Shown here: positions 45,727 through 58,808 of the stretch, in pieces
How the letters are laid out: each line of letters starts with the position of its first letter
Position numbering within the stretch: the stretch's first letter is position 1
Assembly (NCBI GenBank): GCA_008973525.1
Contig: WACJ01000309.1
Location: forward strand, 329,062 to 393,061
DNA length: 64,000 bases
Direction of reading: 5' to 3'
DNA from: Stenopsyche tienmushanensis
Taxonomy: Eukaryota > Arthropoda > Insecta > Trichoptera > Stenopsychidae
The notes under the pieces: generated by a model
Database searches by the model: none
Told to the model about the DNA's origin: nothing
What the model saw: only the letters and a program-made list of their open reading frames with translations
Made by a program: the position numbers and the translations under genes

Positions 45727-46085
45727 TACAACGATTTTTTTCCTCTAGTATTTAAAATAATCCCGTCTTCTCAATTACTATCAAAGAATTTGTATCGTAA
45801 ATCGAACAGGATTTTCTACGTCTTATTTAAAAATATATTAATGAAACGTAAAAAACACTTTGCTTGCGGGACCAGTTTGGTTCGCCACACATTAAACACA
45901 ACATGCTTTTTTTGGACAGCCGCGCATAATCAATGTAAACTTCATACATATTCAATTTGCATTTTATTTGCATTATATACATATATCAGATTTTTAAAAA
46001 TCAATATTTTACCAGGGAATTGTGCGAAATAATAGTATGCATAAATTTCATGTATGTTTGGGTCATCAATACTGTTGCAACAAAA

Positions 46086-46780
46086 CTACAATATAATAGT
46101 TGCTTTGGATGGTTCTTTCTTTCTCAAGATAATCGATAAATCCCAAAATACGGAAACCAAAACCTTACCAAGTGATATTTGCGTTTTTGGTCGCTTTAAG
46201 CGACTTTCGCCGGTTGATGTCCAATAATGTGACTGCCGATTTGATTCTGTAGTGTAGAGATGGATCCATGTTTTAACCATTGTCACATATTGCATTAAAA
46301 ATCCTTTTTATTGCACTGAAACAGCTCCAAAGTTGTTGTTTTTGATGAACTGTGAGCAAACACGGTACCCACATCGAACAGAGCTTCCTCATGGACAAAC
46401 ATTGATGCAAAATGGTGAATACACTGTCTTCTAATATCTTTAAGGTGTCAACAATCTCACACAACTTCAATTTATGATCAGCCAATATTATTTTATGGAT
46501 TGTTTATGTTTTCTGGAACAAGTGCTGAATTTAGGCGACCAGAGTGTTTAGCATCATCGGTGTTTGTATGGCCGAGTTCAAAATCAGCAAACCACTTTTC
46601 TACTATTTTTCATTAAACATCAACGCTTTTTTAACACATGATATTCAGATTTTTCAATTGTTTTGAAAATTGCAAAAGCAGCGTCACTAAAAACACTGTA
46701 ACTTGTTGATTAAACATAAAATTGTTATGAAATGTTGACATGTAATATTCAAAGGTTGGTACATACTTCCTAAAAACCAT
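46086..46780 (-). pseudogene. mariner remnant of b561 unit 1
   Basis: Minus strand carries, with frame breaks, MADHKLKLCEIVDTLKILED, LSMRKLCSMWVPCLLTVHQK, TTESNRQSHYWTSTGESRLK and SVFWD. This is a near full-length mariner transposase; the Asp of the MDETW phrase is changed (MVKTW). A terminal sequence GGTTGGTACATACTTCC lies at about 46755. Equivalent copies sit in the other two units. Confidence 0.85.
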
Positions 46781-46899
46781 ATGGATTTGTCAATAATGGC
46801 GCCAATTATAAATTATACCATGAATTGATTTAGTGATGTGTCGCCTTATCTCGCATTTAATTAATGGCAGCGAATGATGGTGACTCTCTACTCCCGCAA

Positions 46900-47170
46900 T
46901 CAATGTGTTAACATCAGGTAAATTTAAAAATATGTATGAATAACACCTGGTCTGACGAGCTGTATATACAATGATTCTTTCAAAAATTCATCAATATTAT
47001 TTTCAATGTCGTGGCCTTATCTCAATTTGAAATAATATCTGATATCTTGGAAATCAGTTTGTAGCCTCGCTCTATGCTTGAAAAGATATGCTCGCAATAT
47101 AGTTCAAGTACATCATTGTAAATACAAAAATAATAGATTTTTTTCATCTCTCAGTCATAGGGAACTGAAA
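46900..47170. repeat. Spacer block shared by the three b561 units
   Basis: From ATATGTATGAATAACACC onward the sequence matches 55320-55540 and 60118-60340 (GGCCTTATCTCAATTTGAAA, TGCTTGAAAAGATA). No function evident. Confidence 0.7.
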
Positions 47171-48154
47171 AAGCAAGCCTCAAAATATCTTAAATCCGCT
47201 AATTTCTCTAATGATTGATTGCTCCAAATGAACATCGTCTATAACATGAGGATTATAGAATAAAGTCGAAAATAATCTACCTCCATAAAACAGCATAAGA
47301 TTGAAATCATAAAAATTTTATTCGGTACTATCAGTTTTCAGCAAGAAATTCATACTTTTATGACATAAAAATTCCAAATATTCTCTAATCAATTATAGTT
47401 ACACTCTTTATCTATATCTACAGCGCTTATGGATGTGCTAAATTGCTCTTTTTACATCCAAGTATAAAAACACGTGCAAAACATAATTATGATTATGTAA
47501 TTTGAATATGTAATTGTTATAAATTAATACATATTTTTTTAACCCTTAATAACTATTGTTTTGCAATTCTTCAATTAACAGAGACAATTAATTTGAGACA
47601 GAGACGGGTGTTTTGCGTCTCATACACTTGTGTTTTGATGGCAAAGTTGTGCCATAAAGGAGCCCCTACACGTCTAAACATTTTCAATATATTTTTAAAT
47701 CAAATTTGTATCAAATTCCAAGTATTTTAACCCTTTGAAAATCACATGCCATCGTAATTAAATTTAATGCATATTTACTATTCAACAAAAAATCGTAATG
47801 TAAAGAGTCTATTAACCGTCATAAAATTTAGGTATAATTAATTGAAATCGCTATCGTCGGATAAGCTATTAACGTCTTTCAACGAAGATAAAACGACTTG
47901 AGTGATCTGTAAAAAAATGGAAATGGTTGTATTTGTATTTAAAAAATTCGTACAAATATTATTTTATGCAATAAAATTGAAGTTTGATTTTTTTAAAAAC
48001 ATATTCATATAAAATAAACAATTTAATTAGATTTAATTCAATCTAGACAAAAAAATGATTACATCATTATTTTATTATTTGTGTCTCAGCATTGCTTTCA
48101 TCTACGTTTTTCCGTCCTATAGTTACTATTTTTATCAAATAGTTTCGGCAGATA

Positions 48155-48370
48155 TTAAGGTGTCCCATAAGTTTCTTTCGTTTTCATATTAAGAAAAAAA
48201 TAAACAATAATTTGTATTACATCAAAATTTATTGAATAATATATGATACATTCTGTTCGATAACATTTTTTCCATCTCTCCAGAAGTCTCATAATGTCTT
48301 CTTGCCAAAATTTCTCAGGTTCGTTGGTAAAATATTGATCAAGGTACATTTTAAAAAATGCTATGTGCAA
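48155..48370 (-). pseudogene. mariner transposase C-terminus with terminal repeat
   Basis: Minus strand reads YLDQYFTNEPEKFWQEDIMR then LLERWKKCYRTE, the extreme C-terminus of a SETMAR-like mariner. AAGGTGTCCCATAAGTTTC at 48159 is its terminal repeat. 5'-truncated, in the intron just before b561 gene 2. Confidence 0.8.
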
Positions 48371-48527
48371 AAATACAACACGAAAGATTTACACAATATT
48401 CTACTCTGTGATATATAAATAATTAATGTTTTATAATATTTTTTTAGAGAGGAATACTTTCGAAATACTACCATTTTTTTTAAATTTGAGCTAAATTATA
48501 AACAAGCAGTGGACATAACAACAGAAA

Positions 48528-49866
48528 ATGGACACAGAACTAATGGGGGCATACCCAACTCTAATGGCAACCACCAATACGGTTGTCCATATGATGATCG
48601 CCATCGTATTATTCATGGCTTGGAATATTGGTATTAATATAAATTTTATAGGCTCAAGTAGACTAATTTTACTCCAGCTACACATAATATTTAGCACTAC
48701 AGGGGTGAGCATATCTATTATTAATAGTACAGGAGTCAGCGACATTATTTGTGCATTTATTCCTATTATACAAAAGCTAATCCTTTTAAATAACAATTTT
48801 TGAAACCTATAAATAAATATTATATGTACCTAATATTGGAATCAAGCGCTATAAATTTGGCCACGTCTAGCGAATCCTTAGCCACCTTGTATTGAAAGTA
48901 GACGATGTTTATTTAACAATCATAATCATGAACTATTTGTAAACAAAAAAATAGCTTTGTAGATTTTAATTTAATACAGGTACGAGCAATTATACATGTT
49001 TCAAATTTTTTTATTAATGTTCGCATCGTTTAAAAGCTTGATAGACTGTAACTTTCCTGATTTACATTGTATAAATACTAACTGAAACAAAAATTGGCTT
49101 TGTAGAAATGGGTGTCAAATTTTGGTCGCTGCTCGCATGCTAACATGCTTACATTTTTTTTAAATTTATTTTCAATTTGAAAAATATATTAATCAATGTG
49201 TTTTCATTATATTGTGTTATAAAAATTTCAACTTAAAAAGACCATATTATTAATAATCGCATATTTTTTCATTTCAGTTTCTATTTTTTATGGTTGAATC
49301 CATATTGGCATTTAGCCCATTCAATGCTTGGAGTCGTCATCTAAATAGAGACCAGCAAAAGAATGTCCATCTCGGAATGCAAATTATGAGCACTGTTTGT
49401 ATAGTGATCGGATTTAGTTGTATTGTATCGTTCAGAATATTTCATTTCGATACAGTACATGCAATTTTTGGTAAAAAATTATGCAATCACTATAAAAATA
49501 TTTAAAATTACATAACTTAGCTCAAGTGCATTTTAAACTATTGAATCATGTATTTGTTTTTTAGGATTGATAAGTTTCATCCTCACAATGCTCGGAAGCT
49601 TAAATGGATTAGTGACATACTTTGGTAAAAGATTGAGCTCAAATATTCAACTGACACCAGTGAAATTTCTTCATACATTAATTGGATGCTTAGCAGTTAC
49701 CATGGGTCTGATAACACTATGTATTGGAATGAACAGAAGTATTATAGTTAATTCATACGGAATTACTACAATAGTGTTCGTTGTATTTATTCTACTTTAT
49801 ATACTGATAAATCCAATTTTAAGTTTAAAAAACCTTTTCGATAAAATGAAAACTACACCTTTATAA
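48528..49866 (+). CDS. Cytochrome b561 domain protein 2
   Basis: Exons 48528-48704, 49278-49470, 49565-49866; 223 residues, same phases as gene 1. The four candidate heme histidines are present: LQLHIIF (His52), KNVHLGM, DTVHAIFG and KFLHTLIG. Family phrases include FMVESILAF, NAWSRHL and MGLITLCIGM. The final transmembrane segment (VFVVFILLYILI) is followed by a short basic tail KNLFDKMKTTPL. Signal peptide absent, as in the family. The ATG lies 80 bp inside the second (mostly untranslated) exon, whose acceptor is the TTTTTTTAG before 48448. AATAAA at 49925-49930. Within this cluster it is the copy least disturbed by insertions. Likely a transmembrane ferric or ascorbate-linked reductase; the substrate cannot be read from sequence. 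Confidence 0.88.
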
Positions 49867-50810
49867 GCACTTATAACAAAATTATTTCATAATCAAAAAT
49901 ATCAATTATATTTATTATTTTTTAAATAAAACCTATTTCTTTAAGCATTTCTTATTTTAAATTTGGATTAAAAACTGTGATATGGCAGAACTTTTAAACA
50001 ATTAAAAGCCTATAAAAAATCTATCCGGAATTTTCTATTATGCAAGTTTCCAAAACACGTTATAATGTATAATAACTATTTTTATTAACTAATATGAAAT
50101 GTATTTTATTGATGTAATGATACAATAATTATTAATTTGTCGCCAAACGAATCGATCCAGGTTTAAATTAAAATGATGACGTTTGTGTGTTACCGCCTCG
50201 CGGAATATTCCACCGAAGACCAATATGCCTTAACATAGTGTATACGCTATGAATAAAAATACAGGGATGTTTTCTTTGCCAAGTCTAGTCACAAACTATA
50301 CTCAAACAAAGAGGATGCGAAAAGAATGGATTTCTTTCGGGAGGGCCTAATAGATATACATATATTCCGACTTATTCTCATGTTATAACATACAAATTAC
50401 TTTCATTTTGTCCGCCATCTAGCTACATGTTATTATATTTCTATAAAGTCTAATTTCATAATAGCCTTCGTCATTCTGTTCATCTCACTAAATAATCTCC
50501 ACGCTGCAAATTCAAAAGTTCAAATACTTCAAAGATTTTGCTCATCTCTTTGACTTGTGTATTTGATTAAATAATCATAGATCCATAGTCAATAGACTAT
50601 TATGATTTAAAAATAAAAATGGTGCTATTATACATTACTATTTGAAGCCTACATTTTTATTAGACTTCCAGGCGAAATGTTTCTTATATCTACAGATGTC
50701 ACTTTTCAATAATCTCATAGAAGAAATAGCAGATTTTTAATTAATTTCAGCGTTTTTTTATCGTGATATCAGTTTAATAAACCACACATGGCCAGAATGT
50801 AATATTTTCA

Positions 50811-50912
50811 TCAGTCGATAAAGTAAGCTCGAACGAGAAGGTTCATATTCGGTTAAATTCATATTCGAAACTGTACAAACAATAATAGCGAGAGTGAAAT
50901 CGTTCAATCAAA
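50811..50912 (+). promoter_or_regulatory. Predicted promoter and non-coding first exon of b561 gene 3
   Basis: Starts at a TCAGTC initiator-like sequence and ends at donor GTAAGG (50913). The predicted acceptor is before 56469, so the intron is about 5.6 kb because it holds the hAT-like insertion. Confidence 0.5.
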
Positions 50913-51410
50913 GTAAGGATATAAAAGATTTTTTTAAATTTCTTTTACATCACTCGGTGAAGATTATTTTATATCTGCCATCAGGAAACCCTTCTAAAGA
51001 AAATATTTTTCATCTGGTGATTTCCCCTCTGACTCCCACATTAAGTTAAAATAAGATTATTCAAATAGATAGGAGAGGAAATATGAATTAATAGTGAAAT
51101 TATCAACAATAATTGCAATTCCAGTCCTGATAATGAGTGTGATCCTGGAGAGACGTAATCGATCAGAAATATCAATATTTCTGATCTTCTGGCTTCAAGT
51201 ATTTTCAAAGCTGGTTCATCTATATAAATGTATGATTTATCAGCCGGGAGAATATCTGCTTTATAATCTAATCTAAAATTGTTCATTTATTCTAATGCTT
51301 CTGTAACATTTCTATGCCACTTTACTAGAACGATTTAAGTTTGACCTCAAAATAGGCTTCAGTTTCGATAATCACTTCTTCCTTAGAACCAAATCTCTTT
51401 CTCTGAAGCA

Positions 51411-51950
51411 TTATTTATAGGTGCAAATAATTAGTAGTAGCTGGGAGCTAAATATAGATTTTTTATTTTTCGTTTGGGAAATCAAAATCTTACTGACTGA
51501 TATTTGTGTTTTTGGTCGCTTTGGACGATTTTCGCCAGTTGCTGTCCAATAATGTGACTGCCGATTTGATTCTGTAGTGTAGAGATGGATCCATGTTTCA
51601 ACCATTGTCACATATTGCATCAAAAAATCCTTTTTATTGCACTGAAACAGCTCCAAATATGTTGTTTTTGATGAATTGTGAGCAAACGCGATACCCACTT
51701 CGAACAGAGCTTCCTCATGGACAAACATTGATGCAAAATGGTGAATGCATTGCCTTCTAATATCTTTAAGGTGTCAGCTATCTCATGCAACTTCAATTTA
51801 CGATCGGCCAAAATTGTTTTCTGGAACAAGCCGAATTTAGGCGACCAGAGTGTTTAGCATCATCGGTGTTTGTTTGGCCGAGTTTAAAATCAGCAATCCA
51901 CTTCTCTAGTATTTTTCAACAAAAAGCAATGCTTTATTGATGGATGATGG
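51411..51950 (-). pseudogene. mariner remnant of b561 unit 2
   Basis: Same element as 46086-46780: LADRKLKLHEIADTLKILEG, LSMRKLCSKWVSRLLTIHQK and ATGENRPKRPKTQISVSKIL on the minus strand. The N-terminal end is removed by a deletion near 51940. Confidence 0.85.
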
Positions 51951-52737
51951 TGATTCTCTACTCTCGCCATCAATGTGTTAACATCACGTAAATTAAAAAA
52001 TATGTATGAGTAACCAGGGTCGTAACTAGAGCGTGGCAAAGCAGGCGCCTGCCACGGGCGCAACAGGAATTGGGGCGCAAAACGCAGGATACCGACCCGA
52101 TTGAGAGAGTTGTACGTGATTTTTATTTTACTTGACCATTTTACTCTAAATGCATTAACACGTAAATTGACATAAGATTCGCAATGAGTCATTTTCGATA
52201 TCTCTCATGGGGTTCTCGATTCTTCGTTTGGAGATAATATGTACATACTTGCTTCATTACTCGTAATTGGCTCGAGATAGATAACACCATCGATGTCATT
52301 AATTCAAAGCAACATGATATAATAATTGATTAGCGATGCTTTATCTCCACTTTAGCGGTGATCCAATTTTATGGATAATCAGTGTTCCCGATGAAGCTCG
52401 TAAGAATTTTAAGTGTCGACCCGATTAGTCATTTTTGGATACCCGAAAAAAAGTGTTTCGGCGCTCGTTGTATCATCTCCTTATATTGCTTCATCAGCAC
52501 CAACACCACCTACGCCCCTCGGCCAGTGCGCCCCTGCCTCATTTTCGTCCAAACGAAAAATACACGAAAAACACTAATAAGTAAGTAAATGTAAATTATG
52601 TCAATATTAGATGTTCTTACAATTTATTGAGGTTTTTTTCTCAATGCAATTTTTTTCAATTTCGATAACAGAGGTCGCGCGTTATCGTGCTGGAAAATAA
52701 TGGTGCATCTATTCACCAAAGTTGGCTTCTCTTGATG

Positions 52738-52800
52738 TAAAGCGTCGGAGCGGGGGCGCTCTCGGGGCAGAGCCCCCGGGCGGCGCCCCGCTCCCACGCG
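52738..52800. repeat. GC-rich palindrome
   Basis: GGAGCGGGG...CCCCGCTCC arms with inner CGGGGCAGAGCCCCCGGGC. Sharp GC contrast with the surroundings; inside the hAT-like element. Confidence 0.7.
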
Positions 52801-53214
52801 CTCGTCGTGATGGTTGCACTAGCGCGCGAGTATTCTGTTTGAATTGCTTTTATATGACTCAAGATATAGGTGCATTAAAACATAATACATACGTCCAAAT
52901 TAATTAAAAAAAATCAATAAAAAAATGTTCAATTTCTTATGTCCAACATGCATAGCATCTGCTTGCTGTTGCTTAATTATTTTTGCCTATTATTGTGTTG
53001 CGAAAATAAAAGGAATGAGTTGCTGTGCAAATCTGTCAGTTTACTTTTGAAGAAGTAGAAAGGGGGAATAAAAAAATGGTCAGCGATAAGAATGGTGCTC
53101 GTTAATTATCAAAATAAATGCCTGACTTCTATGCTCCTTGTGAGCATCCTTCGTCCATTGCCGTTGCTTTGCGGTCTTTATTGGAGATTGTTTACACTTT
53201 CAGATCTTTTAGCT

Positions 53215-53600
53215 GGTCATTGGTGCTTTAATTTTCGGTAAAATTGGTAGCCAAAATCTAGGAATGCTAGTGCCGTCATATCGTCTGTTGATTGCAGAGT
53301 TTCTTCGTTTTTTGATCTCTTGTAATTTTGATGCTGACGTTTTTGACTGTTGCTATAGTTTATGTGCCGCAAAATTGATGTGATGATCGTTCTTCGTAAC
53401 ATATTCGGTTATTGCTGATTTGTAATCCAATTGCAAAACTGCTTTCTGATATCCTCTCACCCTGTGGGCGATCTATCTATTGGTTTGTTCAATGTACGAC
53501 ATGATGCAGGCTGCGCATTCGATCTCGTAAACCCCCTGATTTTCGTTTTTCACTTTTTTCTTTTTGTCGAATAGGAGGCTTCCTATCTTTTTTCTCGTCC
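53215..53600 (-). pseudogene. Penelope-like GIY-YIG endonuclease fragment, copy 2
   Basis: The minus strand reads QGVYEIECAACIMSYIEQTN, a stop, then IAHRVRGYQKAVLQLDYKSA, EYVTKNDHHINFAAHK and further stops. This follows the order of the GIY-YIG domain of Penelope-like retroelements (G-V-Y...S-Y-I, R..., AITEHV...HHINF). The glycine after YI is replaced by Glu and two stops are present. The reverse transcriptase part is missing. The related copy is at 43440-44060. Confidence 0.7.
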
Positions 53601-55319
53601 TAAAGATCGCGTTCATGTCGTGCTAATGAAGTGCTCTTGGATGCTTAAAAAAAATCCGTATGGTGCGTAGCGTCTGGTAATAAATGATTTGGGCGTGAGC
53701 AGCCCACATACAGCTGTCCATGTGAGAAGCATGCACGCATGCCCTGTGTTTCCCTGTACTCTGTTGATGCTCGCACCGGAAACTGCACGCGCTTCAATAC
53801 AAATAGCATATCAGTCGGAATAATTGGGACACATCTTCTTTCCATTTCAAACTGAAGCTTTGATGATATTATTCATCATCTTTTTATCTAAAAGTCTGGT
53901 ACTGTTGCTACAATTTTAATTTATTTCAATTTAGTTGCCAATTTTCAGTGTTAAAATACACAATTCAAATATAATTTTTAAATAGAACGATGAACTAACT
54001 AAATGTTGCCTTTATTTTTTGTTCATGTGTTTGGGTGTCATTTGATAAATGCCTTTTTATATAATTCAAATCAAAAAGTTACTTTTTGCATTTTGTCGCG
54101 CTGATACACGCACCATACATTGAAAACTTCTGTTTTGTTTAAATATATCTGTGCAGTAAGCTCTTTTGTAGGCACCACTAAAATTTCGTTTCAATCTATT
54201 GGTTGGTTTAAGAATTATATCAATTTTACGAAAGAAGTAGAGTTTCATGAATTTCTTACGAAATCGCCCGGACTTTCAGCGAAGCTTAGCGCGAAACGCA
54301 CGGACTGTAAAGTATTAATGTTTTGTAAATTTAATTCTTCGTTTTCGCCGATAGTCATTTCTTCCCAAATATATTTTTCCGACAATTTTAGACTTTTTTA
54401 TGCGTATTAGCATAAAAAAGCTTTGTTCTTTATAGAAAAATGAGGGATAAGTTCCATTATTTTTTAAAATGGCATAATATCAAAATCGCATAAAAAAGAT
54501 CCGCATAAAAACAGACCAAAGTAAAATATATTGGAAGTAGAATGCGATAAAACTTTTACTACTTTAGTACTTGATGTTTATAATATGTATGTACTTCAAG
54601 TCGGTATATCGCAAAAATCCAATTATTTATCAAAATTAATTTATCTTATTTTGAGAAGTTTGAGAGTTTTTGAGCCACCTAAGTTTGTTTTCATTTTGAT
54701 GAGTTTCGTCGGTGTGAGATAAGATTTGAAGTGTCGGCGAAGACGGTATGCATGAACTTATTCTGGCGCAATAAGCAAGTATTATCTGCTAACACATGAC
54801 GGTATTTGACGGTAACTGTGCATCGATGGGTTAAATGACATTTTCTCGAAACTGTATTTTCAAAAACGGCTGTTTTTGACTGACCCGGCTGAAGTTTTAG
54901 GTGGTTTCTCACTATAATATTGTAAAATTGTGGGTAAAATTTGTCAAGAATATATAAAAGTTTAATTAAAAAAACTACTTAGTTTTTAATTATATACTTT
55001 TATAGGTATATTCTGCTCCTGCACATAATAAAAATTAAAAAAAATTGTTTTCAGATCAATAGAAAAAATCCGACAAATTCTTGATATCAATAAAAAAAAC
55101 AGTCTAATGAAATATCTTATAACGACGCCATTTTGTTTATAACTAACATTAGCACTTTTTTTAATGTAGCAATGTTGTAATAAAATAATGTCAAAATATT
55201 AAACATTATTTTATCACCTTTAAAAAATGTATTGAAAATATCCTTCCGAAAATGTGGGGGGGGGGGGGGCGCAATTTTGATTCTTGCCACGGGCGCATCA
55301 TACCCTAGTTACGGCCCTG

Positions 55320-55540
55320 TGAGTAACACCTGGTCCGACGAACCTGTATATACAATAATATTATACAATGTTTCATTTAAAAATTCGTCAATGTTCTTTG
55401 CAATGTCGTGGCTTTATCTCAATTTGAAATAATATCTGATATCTTAGAAATCAGTTTTTAGCATCGCTCTATGCTTGAAAAGATACGTTCGTAGAATACT
55501 TGAAGTACGTCATTGTAAATACAATTCTATCTCCAAAATA
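55320..55540. repeat. Spacer block of b561 unit 2
   Basis: Continuation of the unit after the hAT insertion; matches 46925-47130 and 60125-60340. Confidence 0.75.
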
Positions 55541-55976
55541 TGAATCATTTTTATAAAATCCAGCATATAATAGACTTTTTCATGTATACAAAATTAAAGC
55601 AAATTATTTAATTGTCGATATTGAAGATGGAATACTATATCGTACCATTGAATACCACCTCAGATGGGTGTTATTGAAGAAATTCCTTTCAGTTATAGGA
55701 AACCGAAAAGGCAAGCCTTAAAATATCTTAAATCTGCCAATTTCTCTGATGAACGTATTCATTCGTACTCAATGAAAAAAGTTACATACATTGGTATCGT
55801 GGGTCAAAATTAACCCAGCCGGCTACATACCTTAGTTTTTAAGGAAGCCACAATGGTGGCCACAAGTTCGCCCCCTGTCGCAGATTCTACGTACTGAGAA
55901 TTTAATCGACGACACGTTAGTTAAGGGTTAAAAAATGGCAGAACACAAAAAATACACCCATACCTTGCCATACGGT

Positions 55977-56220
55977 CTAGATACGTACTTGAAAATTTAG
56001 CCGTAAAGCGAAAAGCCATATAACGAAGAAGCTAAAGCACTTTTTCAGCCATATTCCTCTCCAGAATGAAACCTCGGGCTCCGAAACCATGAGGTCTAAT
56101 CGAGAGGTCATGGACATGTACGGCGAAGCATCAGTCACAGATTCGAGACCTAGTGGGAGTAGACCCATTGGAAGACTTCGTCTGCGCTGGGATATACAAG
56201 TACAATTAGAAGCAGCCACA
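55977..56220 (+). pseudogene. LINE C-terminal scrap
   Basis: Plus strand contains SRPSGSRPIGRLRLRWDIQV, resembling the 'G.R..GRP..RW.D' tail of RTE-type LINEs. It is present in unit 2 but not at the matching place in the others, so it is a private insertion. Confidence 0.45.
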
Positions 56221-56549
56221 TAGCGAGGTATAGGTGTATTTGGTCATGTAAAAGAATTAATAAAATAATACTTACTGTAATATAACAAGGGTTGAAATAA
56301 GCTGTGTTTGTATACTTACTGTATATATATTATTTACTAAAATACCTCATTATTTACTATGTATACTTATTTAAAAAAATGCTATGTGCAAAAATAGAAC
56401 ATGAAAGATTTACACAATACTCTACTCTGTGGTATATAAATAATTAATGTTTTATAATATTTTTTTAGAGAGGAATACTTTCGAAATACTACCAATTTTT
56501 TTCGAATTTGAGCTAAATTATAAACAAGCAGTGGACATAACAACAGAAA

Positions 56550-57861
56550 ATGGACACAGAACTAATGGGGGCATACCCAACTCTAATGACAACCACCAAT
56601 ACGGTTGTCCATATGATGATCGCCATCGTATTGTTCATGGCTTGGAATATTGGTATTAATATAAATTTGATAGGCTCAAGAAGACTAATTTTACTCCAGC
56701 TACACATAATATTTAGCACTACAGGGGTGAGCATATCTATTATTAATAGTGCAGGAGTCAGTGAAATTATTTGTGTATTTATTCCTATTATACAAAAGCT
56801 AATTCTTTTAAATAACAATTTTTAAAACCTATAAATAAATATTATATGTAACTAATATTGGAATGCTTTAAAAGTTGCAATACTTCAATCAAGCGCTACA
56901 ATTTTGGCCACGTCTAGCGAATCCCCAGCCACCTTGTATTGAAAGTAGACGACGTTTATTTAACAATCATTATCATTAACTACTTGTAAATAAAAAAACA
57001 GCTTTGTAGATTTTAATTTAATACAGGTATGAGCAATTATACATGTTTCGAAAAAAATTATTAATGCCCGCAACGTTAAAAGCTTGATAGACTGTAAATT
57101 TCCTGATTTACATTGTATAAATACTAATTGAAACAAAAATTGGCTTTGTAGAAATGGGTGCCAAATTTTGGTCGCTGCCTCGCGTGCTTACAAACTTACA
57201 CTTTTTTAAATTTATTTTCAATTAAAAAAAACTAAAAATCAACTTAATAAGAGCTTATTACTAATTATGGCATCTTTTTTTCATTTCAGTTTCTATTGTT
57301 TATGGTTGAATCCATATTGGCATTTAGCCCATTCAACGCTTGGAGTCGTCATCTAAGTAGAGACCAGAAAAAGAATGTTCATTTCGGGATGCAAGTTATG
57401 AGCACTATTTGTATAGTGATTGGATTTAGTTGTATTGTATCTTTCAGAATATTTCATTTCGATACAGTACATGCAATTTTTGGTAAGCAATTATGCAATA
57501 ATTATAAAAATATATAAAATTACATAACTAAGCCCATAAGTGCATTTTAAACTATTGAATCGTGTCTTTGTTTTTAGGATTGATAAGTTTCATCTTCACA
57601 ATGCTCGGAAGCTTAAATGGATTTGTGGCATACTTTGGTAAAAAAATGAGCTCAAATATTCAACTGACACCAGTGAAATTTCTTCATACATTAATTGGAT
57701 GCTTAGCAGTTACCATGGGTCTGATAACACTATGTATTGGCATGAACAAAACCATTATAGTTAATTCATACGGAATTACTACAATAGTGTTCGTTGTATT
57801 TATTCTTCTTTATATATTAATAAATCCAGTTTTAAGTTTAAAAAACCTTATAACAAAATGA
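56550..57861 (+). CDS. Cytochrome b561 domain protein 3
   Basis: Exons 56550-56726, 57290-57482, 57578-57861; 217 residues. It is a recent duplicate of gene 2: the first exon differs at three residues (A14T, F40L, S44R) and all four candidate heme histidines are kept. The C-terminus is KNLITK, six residues shorter than gene 2, because a small indel near 57848 shifts the frame into an early TGA; the last helix is intact, so function is probably not lost. Acceptor before 56469, AATAAA at 57923-57928. Its predicted leader intron carries the 3.3 kb hAT-like element. Confidence 0.88.
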
Positions 57862-58808
57862 AAACTACACCTTTATAAGCACTTATAATATCAAAAATAT
57901 CAATAATATTTACTATTTTTTAAATAAAACCTATTCCGGTAAACATTTATTATTTTAAAATTAGATTTAAAACTATGATATGGCAGATATGTTAAATATT
58001 TAACAGCCTGTAAAAAATCCATTCGAAACTTCCTATAATGCAAGTTTCCAAAACATGTTATAATGTATAATAACTATTTTTATTAACTAATGTGAAATGT
58101 ATTTTAATGATGTAATGATACAATAATTATTAATTTGTCGCCAAACGAATCGATCCAGGTTTAAATTAAAATGATGACGTTTGTGTGTTACCGCCTCGCG
58201 GTATATTCCACCGAAGACCAATATGCCTTAACATAGTGCATACGCTATGAATAAAAATACAGGGATGTTTTCTTTGCCAAGTCTAGTCACAAACTATACT
58301 CAAATAAAGAGGATGCGAAAAGAATGGATTTCTTTCGGGAGAGCCTAATAGATATACATATATTCCGACTTATTCTCATGTTATAACATACAAATTACTT
58401 TCATTTTGTCCGCCATCTAGCTACATGTTATTATATTTCTATAAAGTCTAATTTCATAATAGCCTTCGTCATTCTGTTCATCTCACTAAATAATCTCCAC
58501 GCTGCAAATTCAAAAGTTCAAATATTTCAAAGATTTTGCTCATCTCTTTGACTTGTGTATTTGATTAAATAATCATAGATCCATAGTCAATAGACTATTA
58601 TGATTTAAAAATAAAAATGGTGCTACTATACATTACTATTTGAAGCCTACATTTTTATTAGACTTCCAGGCGAAATGTTTCTTATATCTACAGATGTCTC
58701 TTTTCAATAATCTCATAGAAGAAATAACAGATTTTTAATTAATTTCAGCGTTTTTTTATCGTGATATCAGTTTGATAAACCACACATGGCCAGAATGTAA
58801 TATTTTCA

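Larger units (their letters stand above)
49870..51960. repeat. Intergenic half of tandem unit (copy at gene 2/3)
   Basis: Nearly identical to 57866-60060: for example 50138-50300 and 58134-58300 differ at only a few bases. It includes the gene 3 leader exon and a mariner remnant. Relative to the other copy it lacks about 150 bp around 51940. Confidence 0.85.
52015..55319. mobile_element. 3.3-kb hAT-like composite element
   Basis: Terminal inverted repeats CAGGGTCGTAACTAG (left) and CTAGTTACGGCCCTG (right) differ at one base. Both sides carry TGAGTAAC (52007-52014, 55320-55327), an 8-bp target duplication as expected for hAT. The uninterrupted target is seen in the paralogous unit at 60127. 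No transposase is readable, so it is non-autonomous; it contains a GC-rich palindrome (52738-52800), a Penelope-like fragment and a 12-G run near the right end. Confidence 0.88.

Noticed and set aside
48491..48796. 101-aa hydrophobic minus-strand frame, repeated at 56513 and 60592
   Set aside because: Exact antisense of the first exon of the b561 genes; hydrophobic because the sense strand codes membrane helices.
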